NCBI GenBank assembly: GCA_022843955.1
Contig: JALHMQ010000014.1
Coordinates: 5,759-69,758 of the forward strand
Source: Burkholderiaceae bacterium
GTDB lineage: Bacteria; Pseudomonadota; Gammaproteobacteria; Burkholderiales; Burkholderiaceae_F
Length of the DNA: 64,000 nt
Direction of reading: 5' to 3'
The notes beneath the pieces were generated by a model. The model was not told the origin of the DNA, searched no databases, and was given only the letters and a program-made list of their open reading frames with translations. How positions within the stretch are numbered: position 1 is the stretch's first letter; each line of letters opens with the position of its first letter. Both the position numbers and the translations under genes were made by a program. Positions 17,835 to 26,772 of this stretch are shown here, piece by piece.

Positions 17835-18293
17835 ATGCGCGTCGCCCTGCTGGGCGCGACGGTCGCGCTCGCCCTGCTCGGCAGTGGCTGCGCGACCATG
17901 ACCGGCGAGTCGACCCAGCGCGTATCGATCGTCGCGGTGGATGCGCAGGAGCAGCCGATGCCCGGCATGCGTTGCCGCGTGCTCAACGGTGCCGCCGAGT
18001 ACGTCGGCGACTCGCCGATGCACGACGTGCCGGTGCGCCGCTCTGCCTCGGACCTGAAGATCGAATGCCGCCAGGGCACCTTGCTGGCCCGCGGCACTGC
18101 GATATCCCGCGGCGGCCTGTCGGTGCTGCAGGGCGTGCTGCCGGGTGGCACCGTGCTCATCATGTTCGATCACCTGACCGGCTACCGCTACTCGTACCCG
18201 ACCGAGATCCGCGTGCGTGCCGGCGAGCACCTGGTGTTCGATCGCTCGCGTCCGCGCGGCGAATTGCAGGCCGAGACGCGCACCGCGCCGTAG
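17835..18293 (+). CDS. lipoprotein of unknown function
   Basis: 152 residues from ATG 17835. MRVALLGATVALALLGSGC is a clear lipoprotein signal with the lipid-carrying Cys at 19. The mature part begins with Thr/Ser-rich ATMTGESTQRVSIVAV and has a beta-rich look (VSIVAVDAQEQPMPGMRCRVLN); two more cysteines (MRC, IEC) could pair. In-frame upstream starts exist at 17811 (ATG) and 17802 (TTG), none with a clear ribosome site. I do not recognise a functional family. It lies 196 bases after the peroxidase gene and 67 before the DUF2891 gene. Confidence 0.7.
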   Translation: MRVALLGATVALALLGSGCATMTGESTQRVSIVAVDAQEQPMPGMRCRVLNGAAEYVGDSPMHDVPVRRSASDLKIECRQGTLLARGTAISRGGLSVLQGVLPGGTVLIMFDHLTGYRYSYPTEIRVRAGEHLVFDRSRPRGELQAETRTAP

Positions 18294-18360
18294 CACCGGC
18301 AGATCGCCGCAGAAGCGTGGCGGCGCGCCGATGCCGATGTGCATCGGCTACCGTCGCGGC

Positions 18361-19416
18361 ATGAACCGCGCCGACATACCCCCTCGATCACGTTCCGTCC
18401 CCGCGCCACTCGACGCCGACACGGCGGCGCGCTTTGTGCATGTGGCCCTTGCCAACGTCGGCTGCGAGTACCCGTTCCACCTGTCGCACCTGATGCGCGA
18501 CGCCGCCGACCTGGCCGCGCCGCGTGCGCTGTACCCGGTGTTCTTCGGCAGCTACGACTGGCACTCCTGCGTGCACATGCACTGGACGCTGGCGCGCTGC
18601 TTGCGCCGCTTTCCGCAGGCGGACTTTGCAGCCTCGGTCCGCGTTCACCTGGACACCCGCCTGACCGCCAAAGCTGTGGCGCAAGAGATCGCCTACTTCA
18701 GCGCGCAACGCGCCAGCTTCGAGCGGCCGTACGGCTGGGGCTGGCTGCTCAAGCTGCAGGCTGAACTGGTGGCGCTCGCGGCGCAGGATGCCCGCGCAGC
18801 GCCGTGGCGCGATGCCCTCGCACCGCTGGCCCATCACCTGGCCGACCGCCTGATCGACTTCCTGCCGCGCGCCGACTTTGCGGTGCGCACCGGCAGTCAC
18901 GGCAACTCCGCCTTCGCGCTGCTGCTCGCCCTCGACTACGCCGCGGCCCTTCAGCATCGCGCGCTTGCGCAGGCAATCAGCGCGCGGGCGCAACGCTGGT
19001 TCGGCGCGGACCGGCGCTACCCGGCTGGTTTTGAACCCTCGGGCGACGACTTCCTTTCCGCCGGCCTGTGCGAGGCGCGCCTGATGCAGCGCGTGCTGGA
19101 CGGCTGCGACTACGCCGACTGGTGGCCGGCATTCAAACCGGCCACCGAGGGCCTGCAGCGCTGGCTCGCGCCGGTGCCGGTGAGCGATCCGGAGGATCCG
19201 AAGATCGTCCATCTGCACGGCCTGAACCTGTCGCGCGCCTGGTGCTGGCGCGGGCTGATCGGGGCGCTGCCGGACGCGCTGCAGCCGGCGGTGGACGCAG
19301 CGATCGCCGCCCACCTGGAGCACTCGTTGCCGGCCGCAACGGCGGGCGACTACGTGGGCACCCACTGGCTCGCGTCCTTTGCCCTGCTGGCCATCGACGA
19401 CGCCGTGCCCGCCTGA
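18361..19416 (+). CDS. DUF2891 family protein
   Basis: 351 residues, cytoplasmic. Conserved blocks include YPVFFGSYDWHSCVHMHW near residue 60, HLDTRLTAKAVAQE, RPYGWGWLLKL, RTGSHGNSAF, FEPSGDDFLSAGL and HLHGLNLSRAW. These match the DUF2891 family, which has an alpha/alpha-barrel look like glycoside-processing enzymes but no proven activity. The start at 18361 is the first ATG giving the family N terminus; the frame is open further upstream from 18217 over the lipoprotein gene end. It is probably transcribed with or shortly after the lipoprotein. Confidence 0.8.
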   Translation: MNRADIPPRSRSVPAPLDADTAARFVHVALANVGCEYPFHLSHLMRDAADLAAPRALYPVFFGSYDWHSCVHMHWTLARCLRRFPQADFAASVRVHLDTRLTAKAVAQEIAYFSAQRASFERPYGWGWLLKLQAELVALAAQDARAAPWRDALAPLAHHLADRLIDFLPRADFAVRTGSHGNSAFALLLALDYAAALQHRALAQAISARAQRWFGADRRYPAGFEPSGDDFLSAGLCEARLMQRVLDGCDYADWWPAFKPATEGLQRWLAPVPVSDPEDPKIVHLHGLNLSRAWCWRGLIGALPDALQPAVDAAIAAHLEHSLPAATAGDYVGTHWLASFALLAIDDAVPA

Positions 19417-19600
19417 GGCCCGGTCACGTCATCGGCGCCTTCAATCCCACAGCCAGGGTCGATGCGGGCACTGGCGGCCGCTGAGTTGACGACCATCAAT
19501 CGCCGCGGCCGGGCGGCTGCTGTGATGCCGACTTCAGCCGCACCGATGCGCCCGCTGCGCGCCGGTACCGCAACGAACGACAACGGACTCGGAGAAAGCC

Positions 19601-21166
19601 ATGGCGTCAGGACCATTCGATGCAATCGTCATCGGCTCGGGCATGGGTGGGCTGGCGGCGGGCGCGGCACTGGCCAGCATCGGCAAGCGGGCGCTGCTGC
19701 TGGAACGCCACACGCAGCCCGGCGGCCTCACCCAGACTTTCGAGCGCGACGGCTTTCGCTTCAATGTCGGCGTCCACAATCTCGGCGGCTTCGGCGAACA
19801 CGGCATCAACCGCCGCCTGTTCGACAAGCTGGCGGGCGGGCGGGTGAAGATGGCGCCGATCGTCGGCACCTACGATCGGCTGCGCTTTCCGGACTTCAAC
19901 CTCGCCTTCACGCCACCGGCGGCGCAACTCAAGCAGGCGCTGGTCAACGCCTTCCCGCACGAGGCACGCGGCATCGACGCCTACTTCAGCGCGCTGCACG
20001 CCGCCAACGAGGCGATGGGCGCGCTGCAGGCGACGCACTCCGCCCCCGGCTTCCTCGCCACGCCGATGGCGTGGCTCAAGCGCGATGCCATCAAGCGCTG
20101 GGTCGGCCGCACCACCTGGGAGGTGGTGACCGAGACCGTGACCGATCCCAAGCTGCAGGCGGTGCTGTGCGCGCAATGGGGGGATTACGGCAGCCGGCCG
20201 CTGGACGGCTCGTTCGGCATGCACGCGATGGTGATGACGCACTACCTGGACGGCGCCTGGTACCCGGTCGGCGGTTCAGGCAGTTTTGCGCGCGAGTTCG
20301 GCCGCAGCATCACCGATGCCGGCGGCGAGATCCGCACCAGCGCCGAGGTGACCCGCATCAACTGCGAGGGGCAGCGCGTGCACGGCGTCACGCTGGCCAA
20401 TGGCGAGGCGATCGATGGCCGCTGCGTGATCAGCGACATCGGCATCCACAACACGCTGCGCCTTTTGCCCTCCGACGAGGTCGACTACCAGTGGGCCGCA
20501 GATGCGCTCGCGATCCAGCCGTCGGCCGGCTACGTCGGCCTGTACCTCGGCCTGGAAGGCGACATCGCCGCGCAGGGCGCCGACACCGCCAATTCGTGGA
20601 TCCACGACAGCTGGGACGTCAATACGGTCTGGCGCGATCCGTCGGTCCAGCCGCGCGCACCGGCGCTGTTCGTGTCGTTTCCGTCACTGCGCGACCCGGC
20701 GCACGATCCCGGTCCACGCCGACGCCACACGGCCGAGATCGTGGCGCTGGTGGACTGGTCGGCGTTCTCGCAGTGGGACCGCTCCGATGACGAGGGCGGC
20801 ATGAAGAAAGGTGCGCCGGCAGCGCTGCGCAGCGAGAGCTACGCCGCGTTCAAGGCGCTGCTGCAGGCCAACCTGCTGGCCCAGTTTGCCGAGCACTTTC
20901 CGGCGCTGGCGCCGATGGTGGTGGCCGCCGAGTGCTCGACGCCGATCTCGGTGGCGACCTATACCGGTGCCGAGCACGGCGCGATGTACGGACTGGAAAC
21001 GACGCCGCAGCGCTTTCTCAGCGCGGCCCTGCGCCCGCGCACGCCGATCGGCGGCCTGTTCCTCGCCGGTCAGGACGCCTGTGCGCCCGGCGTCACGGGC
21101 GCCTTCTTCGGCGGGCTGATGGCCGCGGCCAACGCGCAGCCCAAGCTGTACGCGCTGTTGCGCTAG
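19601..21166 (+). CDS. FAD-dependent oxidoreductase, phytoene desaturase/carotenoid isomerase-like
   Basis: 521 residues. N-terminal dinucleotide-binding motif DAIVIGSGMGGLAAGAALAS followed by LLLERHTQPGGLTQTF, as in CrtI-type desaturases and the retinol saturase/CrtISO branch. Near the C terminus GGLFLAGQDACAPGVTGAFF is the second FAD-binding motif. GSGSFAREFGRSITDAGGEI is the substrate-domain helix of the family. No carotenoid genes lie nearby, so an isoprenoid or other polyene or steroid substrate is only a guess. Starts at ATG after CGGAGAAAGCC. Monocistronic; converges on the Cys-rich peptide gene. Confidence 0.85.
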   Translation: MASGPFDAIVIGSGMGGLAAGAALASIGKRALLLERHTQPGGLTQTFERDGFRFNVGVHNLGGFGEHGINRRLFDKLAGGRVKMAPIVGTYDRLRFPDFNLAFTPPAAQLKQALVNAFPHEARGIDAYFSALHAANEAMGALQATHSAPGFLATPMAWLKRDAIKRWVGRTTWEVVTETVTDPKLQAVLCAQWGDYGSRPLDGSFGMHAMVMTHYLDGAWYPVGGSGSFAREFGRSITDAGGEIRTSAEVTRINCEGQRVHGVTLANGEAIDGRCVISDIGIHNTLRLLPSDEVDYQWAADALAIQPSAGYVGLYLGLEGDIAAQGADTANSWIHDSWDVNTVWRDPSVQPRAPALFVSFPSLRDPAHDPGPRRRHTAEIVALVDWSAFSQWDRSDDEGGMKKGAPAALRSESYAAFKALLQANLLAQFAEHFPALAPMVVAAECSTPISVATYTGAEHGAMYGLETTPQRFLSAALRPRTPIGGLFLAGQDACAPGVTGAFFGGLMAAANAQPKLYALLR

Positions 21167-21181
21167 CCGCGCCGGCGCCCT

Positions 21182-21454
21182 CTAGCGGCAGGTCTGCGCC
21201 AGTTGCGGCACGGCGCTGCCGGTGCCCGTGGTGCCGGCGGTGATCACGCACTGCATCGAGCCACACTGGCAGATGTGGACGAACACGCGGCTGCCGCCCG
21301 TCTCCAGTTGCGTGCCCTTGGTGCACGAACAATCGGCCACGCCGACCGGCAAGCCCACCTGCGCCTCGGCCGGAGCCTTCGGCCATAGCAAGGCAGCGGC
21401 GACGACCAGGGCGCCACCGAGCGTGGCGGCAATCGATACAGAAAGCGTGCGCAT
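21182..21454 (-). CDS. small secreted six-cysteine protein, unknown
   Basis: 90 residues with a signal peptide (LGGALVVAAALLWPKAPAEAQ) and a mature part of about 58 residues holding six cysteines as CSC, CQC, QC and a final TC. The even count and export suggest disulfides or metal binding. CGGAGGACATGCC directly before the ATG is a strong ribosome site, supporting a real gene despite the size. I recognise no family. It sits between the convergent flavoprotein gene and the upstream PQQ dehydrogenase gene on the same strand, 78 bases from the latter. Confidence 0.7.
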   Translation of the reverse strand: MRTLSVSIAATLGGALVVAAALLWPKAPAEAQVGLPVGVADCSCTKGTQLETGGSRVFVHICQCGSMQCVITAGTTGTGSAVPQLAQTCR

Positions 21455-21532
21455 GGCATGTCCTCCGGGCTGAAGATGACGTGATCATGCGCGCGCCAGA
21501 GCGGGCGTGTCACCCCGGTGGCAACGCGGCCG

Positions 21533-22684
21533 CTAGCCGGCGGGCGCCAGCCTCAGCAGGGCGCCGTTGGGCTGATCGGTCAGCAGGTAGACCAGGCCGT
21601 CGGGACCGACGCGCACGTCGCGCACCCGGCCGACCCGCCCGCGCAGCATGACTTCATCCTCGACGAAGCGCTCGCCATCCAGGCGCACGCGGATCACCGC
21701 CTGCCCGCGCAGCGCGCCGATCAGCACATCGCCGCGCCACTGCGGAAAGCGGTCGCCGTCATAGAACGCCATGCCGCTGATCGCAGGCGATGGGGACCAG
21801 TGCTTGATTGGCTGCGCCATGCCGGCCTTTTCGGTGCCTTCGCCGATGCGGGTGCCGGTGACATAGTTGGCGCCATAGGTGATCACCGGCCAGCCGTAGT
21901 TGGCGCCGGCCTGGATCAGGTTCAGTTCATCTCCGCCCTGAGGTCCATGCTCGATCGCCCACAGGGCGCCTGTCTTCGGATGCAGCGCAGCCCCCTGCAC
22001 GTTGCGGTTGCCGAGCGAGAAGATTTCCGGCCGCGCATCGGCCTGACGGGCGAACGGGTTGCCGGGCGCGGGCTTGCCATCATCGGTGAGGCGCAGGATC
22101 TTGCCGGCGTGATCATCGAGCCGCTGCGCACGCGCCATCTCGCCGCGGTCGCCGAGCGTCATGTACAGGTACCCCTCGCGGTCGAACACGAGGCGCGCGC
22201 CAAAGTGCTGGCCGGCGCGTGATTTCGGCGCCATGCGGAACAGCACCTCGACGTTGTCGAACCGCCAGGCGCCCGGCGCACCGGTCAGGCGCCCGCGGGC
22301 GAGTTCGGTGCCATTGGCGCCGGCGGCATCGCGCTGCGAGTAGGTGAGGTAGATCCAGCCGTTCTTCGCGTACTGAGGGTGGATGGCGACATCGAGCAGA
22401 CCGCCTTGACCCTGCGGGTCGACCCGCGGCAGGCCCGCGACCGGCTGCGGATCGAGCTGGCCGTCCTTGCTGATCACCCGCAGTCGCCCGGGCCTCTCGG
22501 TGATCAGCATGCGGCCGTCGGGCAGGAAGGCCATGCCCCAGGGGTTCTCGAGTCCGTTGACCACGGTGGACAGCCGCAACGCGTGCTTGCCCGTGTTGAT
22601 CACCTCGTCGGCGGCGTGGGAGGCCATCGGGCTGGCCAAGAGCATCGACACGACGGCAAGCCGAAAAAATAGGGTGTGCTTCAT
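21533..22684 (-). CDS. PQQ-dependent soluble aldose sugar dehydrogenase-like protein
   Basis: 383 residues with signal peptide (LAVVSMLLASPMASHAAD). The six-bladed propeller of the YliI/soluble glucose dehydrogenase family is visible: GLENPWGMAFLPDGRMLITER, GLLDVAIHP, HFGARLVFDREGYLYMTLGDRG, GNRNVQGAALHP, HGPQGGDELN and NYGWPVITYG. These supply the PQQ- and Ca-binding residues. It would oxidise aldose sugars in the periplasm and pass electrons to the respiratory chain. No PQQ synthesis genes are in the window. The start at 22684 is chosen because the signal begins MKHTLFF; 16 codons more are open upstream. Confidence 0.9.
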   Translation of the reverse strand: MKHTLFFRLAVVSMLLASPMASHAADEVINTGKHALRLSTVVNGLENPWGMAFLPDGRMLITERPGRLRVISKDGQLDPQPVAGLPRVDPQGQGGLLDVAIHPQYAKNGWIYLTYSQRDAAGANGTELARGRLTGAPGAWRFDNVEVLFRMAPKSRAGQHFGARLVFDREGYLYMTLGDRGEMARAQRLDDHAGKILRLTDDGKPAPGNPFARQADARPEIFSLGNRNVQGAALHPKTGALWAIEHGPQGGDELNLIQAGANYGWPVITYGANYVTGTRIGEGTEKAGMAQPIKHWSPSPAISGMAFYDGDRFPQWRGDVLIGALRGQAVIRVRLDGERFVEDEVMLRGRVGRVRDVRVGPDGLVYLLTDQPNGALLRLAPAG

Positions 22685-23143
22685 TTGATTGAACGGTCGC
22701 CTGTAGATGGATAGGTCACAAACAGAGCCCATGATCCGGCAATCGCCGTCAGCTGACGACGCCGGAAATCACCGAGACACCGCTCCGCGGTGCGGCTACG
22801 TGAAAATCAGCACGGAACATCCCATAACGTAAACGGGCGGCACCCGCAGGCAAGCTGGGGCATCGTCATCCCCGACAATCAGGCTGTCATCCAACCAGAA
22901 CACGCCCGGCAAGCGGCGGCTGATACGCCCGCCTGTCCTCGCGGTACCGGATCCCACGATCAAGCAAGGCTAGCGAGTCATCCGCTGCTCGATCGCCCGG
23001 TGCCGCCCCGCTCTGACTGACGCTCGCGCGCATGGGTTCACCCGCCGGGCGCCTGGGAGAGTGCATATCGGGCGCCTGGATTGCCGTTGCGCCGACCGCA
23101 CTCGCTGCGCCGCCGCAGCCTGACGATTTCCGGAGGAACACCG
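22685..23143. other. intergenic region between divergent genes, no gene seen
   Basis: 459 bases that must contain promoters for the PQQ dehydrogenase (minus) and antiporter (plus) genes. The only structure I see is a short hairpin CACCGC-TCC-GCGGTG at 22778-22792. Open frames here are short, lack ribosome sites and are not convincing. Confidence 0.5.
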
Positions 23144-24481
23144 TTGTTTCAGAGTTTCCTGCCCGCTTGGCCCTTGGTGCCACCGCCGCTGCTGTGGTTG
23201 GCGCTGACGTTGGTCGCGGCGGCGGTGCTAGGCGAGTTCGTGTTCCATCGCCTGCGGCTGCCGCGCATCACCGGCTACGTGCTGGCGGGCCTGGTTGCCG
23301 GCTCGCTCGGCGGCGGCGACATCGTGCGCGCCACGCTGGCCACAGGCACCGGCTGGGCGTCGATCCTGGTCGAATTGGCGCTGGGCGTGCTGCTGTTCGA
23401 GCTGGGCAACCGCGTCAACCTGCGCTGGCTGCAGGCCAATCCCTGGCTGCTCGCAACGAGCCTGCTCGAAGCCCTGCTGACGTTCGGCGTCGTGTACCTG
23501 GTGCTGTCGTTGGCGGGCGTGTCGTTCGACGAGGCGTTGCTGGTGGCGGCGATCTCGATCGCCACCGCGCCAGCGATCGTGATGCGGGTGGTGGCCGAGG
23601 CGCGCTCGCAGGGCCAGGTGACCGATCGCCTGCTGATGCTCGCCGCGCTCAACAGCATCTACACGGTCCTTGCGGTGCAGTTAATCATCGGCTGGCTGCA
23701 TCAGAGCTATCGCGGCGATCTGATGAGCGCGGTGCTGCACCCGCTCTACCTGACCGCCGGCGGGGTGCTGGCGGGCGCGCTGATCGCCTGGCTGATGCGG
23801 GCGCTGCGCTCGCGCCTGATGCTCGACGACGAGCACGCCGGTGCGGTGCTGATCGGTCTCGTGCTGTCGGCGGTGCTGGTGCTCAAGCTGCTCAAGCTTC
23901 CGGTCCTGCTCACGCTGCTGGTGGCCGGTCTGCTGGTGCGCCGGTTCGGTGGCCGGCCGTATGTGTGGCCGCGCGGATTGAACGCCATCACCGGCCTGCT
24001 GGTGCTGCTGCTGTTCGTGCTGACCGGCGTATCGGTCGACTTCTCGCATTTGTGGGCCGGCGGCCTGATGGCGATTGGCTTGATCGCCGCGCGCCTGCTG
24101 GCCAAGACGGCGGCGGTGTGCGCGCTGGCTCGGCCGAGCGGTGTGAGCCTGCGCCAGGGCCTGGCGCTCGGCATCGCCCTGACGCCGATGTCGGGCGTGG
24201 CCTTCGTGCTCACCTATGACCTGCTCGCCGTGTTCCCCGAACTGGCACCGCGCCTGGCCGCCACCGTGCTGGCAATGATCGCGATACTTGAACTCTTCGG
24301 TCCGATCGTGGTGCGCTGGGTGCTCGATTGGAGCGACGAGACCGCCGAGCATCTGCGCGCCGGGCCCGGCGCGACGCCGACGCCAACGCCGCCACCTGTC
24401 GGCGCACGCGCGGCTGCGCCGGCCACCGTGGAACGCAAGGAGCCGGCGCCTGAGGCAGCCGGCACTCAACGGAATCCCTGA
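23144..24481 (+). CDS. CPA2-type cation/proton antiporter (KefB/NapA-like membrane domain)
   Basis: 445 residues with about 12 membrane helices. LGEFVFHRLRLPRITGYVLAG and ELGNRVNLRWL are typical of the monovalent cation:proton antiporter-2 family. It has no C-terminal RCK/TrkA-N domain; the tail after about 400 is Pro/Ala-rich and cytoplasmic. The start is the TTG at 23144, 7 bases after GGAGG (23132-23136); a further TTG at 23081 opens the frame but has no site. It ends 3 bases before the YbdK-like ligase gene, so the two form an operon. Ion (K or Na) is not readable. Confidence 0.85.
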   Translation: MFQSFLPAWPLVPPPLLWLALTLVAAAVLGEFVFHRLRLPRITGYVLAGLVAGSLGGGDIVRATLATGTGWASILVELALGVLLFELGNRVNLRWLQANPWLLATSLLEALLTFGVVYLVLSLAGVSFDEALLVAAISIATAPAIVMRVVAEARSQGQVTDRLLMLAALNSIYTVLAVQLIIGWLHQSYRGDLMSAVLHPLYLTAGGVLAGALIAWLMRALRSRLMLDDEHAGAVLIGLVLSAVLVLKLLKLPVLLTLLVAGLLVRRFGGRPYVWPRGLNAITGLLVLLLFVLTGVSVDFSHLWAGGLMAIGLIAARLLAKTAAVCALARPSGVSLRQGLALGIALTPMSGVAFVLTYDLLAVFPELAPRLAATVLAMIAILELFGPIVVRWVLDWSDETAEHLRAGPGATPTPTPPPVGARAAAPATVERKEPAPEAAGTQRNP

Positions 24482-24484
24482 CAG

Positions 24485-25615
24485 ATGCCGCTTCCACCCT
24501 TCGCTCCGTCCGCCACGTTCAGCATCGGCATCGAGCTCGAACTGCAGGTGGTCGGCACCTACGAGTACGACCTGTGCAACGGCGCCAACGACCTGCTGCG
24601 CGAGGTCAACACCAAGGGCCTCGTGGGCGAAGTCAAGCCGGAAATCACCGGCGGCATGATCGAGATTTCCACCGGCGTCTGCGGCGATTGCGGCGTGGCG
24701 CTAGCGCAGTTGCAGGACATTCGAGATCGCCTGCTGACGGCGGCGCGCCGGCTCGACGTCGGCATCAGCGGTGGCGGCACGCACCCTTTCCAGCACTGGC
24801 ACGAGCGCCGCATCGTCGACGCGCCGCGCTTTCGTCAGCTGACCGACCTGTACGGCTACCTGATGAAGCAGTTCACAGTGTTCGGCCAGCACATCCATCT
24901 TGGCTGCCCGGACCCGGACACCGCTTTGCGCATGCTGCATTCGCTTGGCCGCTACATCCCGCACTTCATCGCGCTGGCCGCCTGTTCGCCCTACGTGCAG
25001 GGCGCCGACACCGGTTTCCAGTCAGCGCGGCTCAATTCGGTGACAGCGTTTCCGTTGTCGGGCCGCGCACCGTTCCTGCTGACCTGGCCGGAATTCGAGG
25101 CGTACTTCGAGAAGATGACGCGTACCGGCGTGGTGGCGGGCATGAAGGACTTCTACTGGGACATCCGCCCGAAGCCTGAATTCGGCACGATCGAGCTGCG
25201 CGTGATGGACACGCCGCTGACAATCAACAAGGCAACGGCCATCGCCGGCTACCTGCAGGCACTGGCGCGCTACATCAGCATCGAGAAACCCTTCGAGCCT
25301 CGCGAAGACGACTACTTGGTCTACACCTTCAACCGGTTTCAGGCGAGCCGCTTCGGGTTGCACGGTCTGATCGTCGATCCGCAAACCGGCGAGCAACGCC
25401 CGCTGCGCGAGGATCTGATCGCCACGCTGGCGCGGGTCGAAGGCCACGTCGCCGATGCGCGCGCCGAAGATGCCTGCAGCGCATTGCTGCGCTTCGTCAG
25501 TCGCAACGAGAGCGACGCCGACTGGCTGCGCGGGCAGTACGCGCAGGAGCGCTCGCTCGCCGAGGTGGTGCGGTTGCAGTGCGAGCGCTGGGAGGCGCCG
25601 GGGGACGCGCTGTAG
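24485..25615 (+). CDS. ybdK: YbdK-type carboxylate-amine ligase (glutamate-cysteine ligase 2 family)
   Basis: 376 residues, the normal length of the GCS2/YbdK group. Begins with FSIGIELELQVV, the ATP-grasp-like first strand with Glu metal ligands, and has EITGGMIEISTGVCGD, GISGGGTHPFQHW, FGQHIHLGCPD and TIELRVMDTPL. E. coli YbdK shows weak gamma-glutamylcysteine ligase activity (family knowledge). It starts 3 bases after the antiporter stop, which is striking because Kef-type antiporters in E. coli are gated by glutathione adducts; a functional link here is inference. Confidence 0.9.
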   Translation: MPLPPFAPSATFSIGIELELQVVGTYEYDLCNGANDLLREVNTKGLVGEVKPEITGGMIEISTGVCGDCGVALAQLQDIRDRLLTAARRLDVGISGGGTHPFQHWHERRIVDAPRFRQLTDLYGYLMKQFTVFGQHIHLGCPDPDTALRMLHSLGRYIPHFIALAACSPYVQGADTGFQSARLNSVTAFPLSGRAPFLLTWPEFEAYFEKMTRTGVVAGMKDFYWDIRPKPEFGTIELRVMDTPLTINKATAIAGYLQALARYISIEKPFEPREDDYLVYTFNRFQASRFGLHGLIVDPQTGEQRPLREDLIATLARVEGHVADARAEDACSALLRFVSRNESDADWLRGQYAQERSLAEVVRLQCERWEAPGDAL

Positions 25616-25645
25616 CGGACTGCCGTCGGTCGCAGTGCGCGGCCG

Positions 25646-26566
25646 TTACTTCTGCGACAGGAACGTCTGCAAGCCCGCCATGAAAGCGGCGGTCTGCTCG
25701 AAGTGCGGCATCGCGCCGGTAGGCATCGGCGTCAAGCGCCAGTTGGCGCGCGCCTGCGCCCACGCGGCTTCGCTGTAGTCGCGAAAATCGCCGCGCGTGC
25801 CGTGCGGCACCCACACCGGCTGCGCGATCGCCTCGTACACGTTGCGGATGTCGCGGCTGAACAGGCGCGCCGACAGGAATGCATACGGCGCATGCCGGGC
25901 GCCGGGCTGATGGGCGGTTCGATACGCGTAGTCGACGAGATCGGGCCCGACATTGTCGCTGCCGAAGGTGCGCTTCATGAAGTAGTGCACGCTGCGCCGG
26001 CTCACCAGCAGGTCGAAGATCGCCTGCCCCCACAGCCCGTTGTTGAACGCCGTGTGCAGGCCCGGCACTTCGCGGCTGGCGCCGGGAGCGGCGCGCATGC
26101 GATCGCTGCCGCGGTTGAATCCGGTGGGATTGATCAGCGCCAGACTGCGCACGCGCTGCGGCGTCTCCACGGCGGCGCGCGCGAGGAACTCGCAGCCGAG
26201 CGACAGCGCCGCGGCGTCGACCGCGCCGGCGCCGGCCTCGGCGGCAATGTGATCGAGCGTGTCGTGCACCGCGTCGGTGTACAGGCGGATGCTGTAGCTG
26301 CGCGCGCCGCGCTCCGACAGCCCGAAGCCCGGCAGGTCCGGGGCGTAGACGCGCCGCCCCTGTGCCACCGCCCAGTCGTACAAGGGTTTTACTTCGTAGA
26401 CCGACGCGGCGGCGTTGATGCTGTGGATCAGCAGCAGCGGCACGCCTCGCGGATCGCCGCCCACATAGCAGGTCAGGCGGCCCGCGCGCGCGTTGAGCTG
26501 GCGCCGCTCGCCGGTCACGGCCGGCGGCAGGGTGGTGCGATCGGCGCGGGTCGAGTCATCGGGCAT
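25646..26566 (-). CDS. alpha/beta hydrolase
   Basis: 306 residues. RGVPLLLIHSINAAASVYEVKP carries the oxyanion-hole region (HSIN where HG is usual), then VYAPDLPGFGLSER, a nucleophile elbow ALSLG (Ser present, first Gly replaced by Ala), and a late catalytic His in GAMPHFEQ. Fold and triad look intact, but the unusual HS and ALSLG motifs put it outside the well-known esterase groups. No signal peptide. The start at 26566 is the ATG that gives MPDDSTR; 24 codons are open upstream. It converges on the YbdK gene and is followed by no partner. Confidence 0.8.
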   Translation of the reverse strand: MPDDSTRADRTTLPPAVTGERRQLNARAGRLTCYVGGDPRGVPLLLIHSINAAASVYEVKPLYDWAVAQGRRVYAPDLPGFGLSERGARSYSIRLYTDAVHDTLDHIAAEAGAGAVDAAALSLGCEFLARAAVETPQRVRSLALINPTGFNRGSDRMRAAPGASREVPGLHTAFNNGLWGQAIFDLLVSRRSVHYFMKRTFGSDNVGPDLVDYAYRTAHQPGARHAPYAFLSARLFSRDIRNVYEAIAQPVWVPHGTRGDFRDYSEAAWAQARANWRLTPMPTGAMPHFEQTAAFMAGLQTFLSQK

Positions 26567-26772
26567 CGGGACGGGTCCGCTCTTGGGGCGTTGGTGATCG
26601 ACTTGATTGTGCACGCCGCAAGCCTGATCGATCTGCATGCCGTGACGTGATTCGACGATGCGCAGACCGCGATGTTGCGCACGTCACGAAGGCGCGTACG
26701 CGCGGGCGCAGTCGACGCTTGCACCCACTACGAGGTGCTATCGCGCCGAGCCCCAGCGTGATTGTTGCGACC

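Noticed and set aside
22778-22792. Hairpin in the gap before the antiporter gene as a riboswitch or terminator
   Set aside because: Six-base stem only, no T run and no larger conserved structure.
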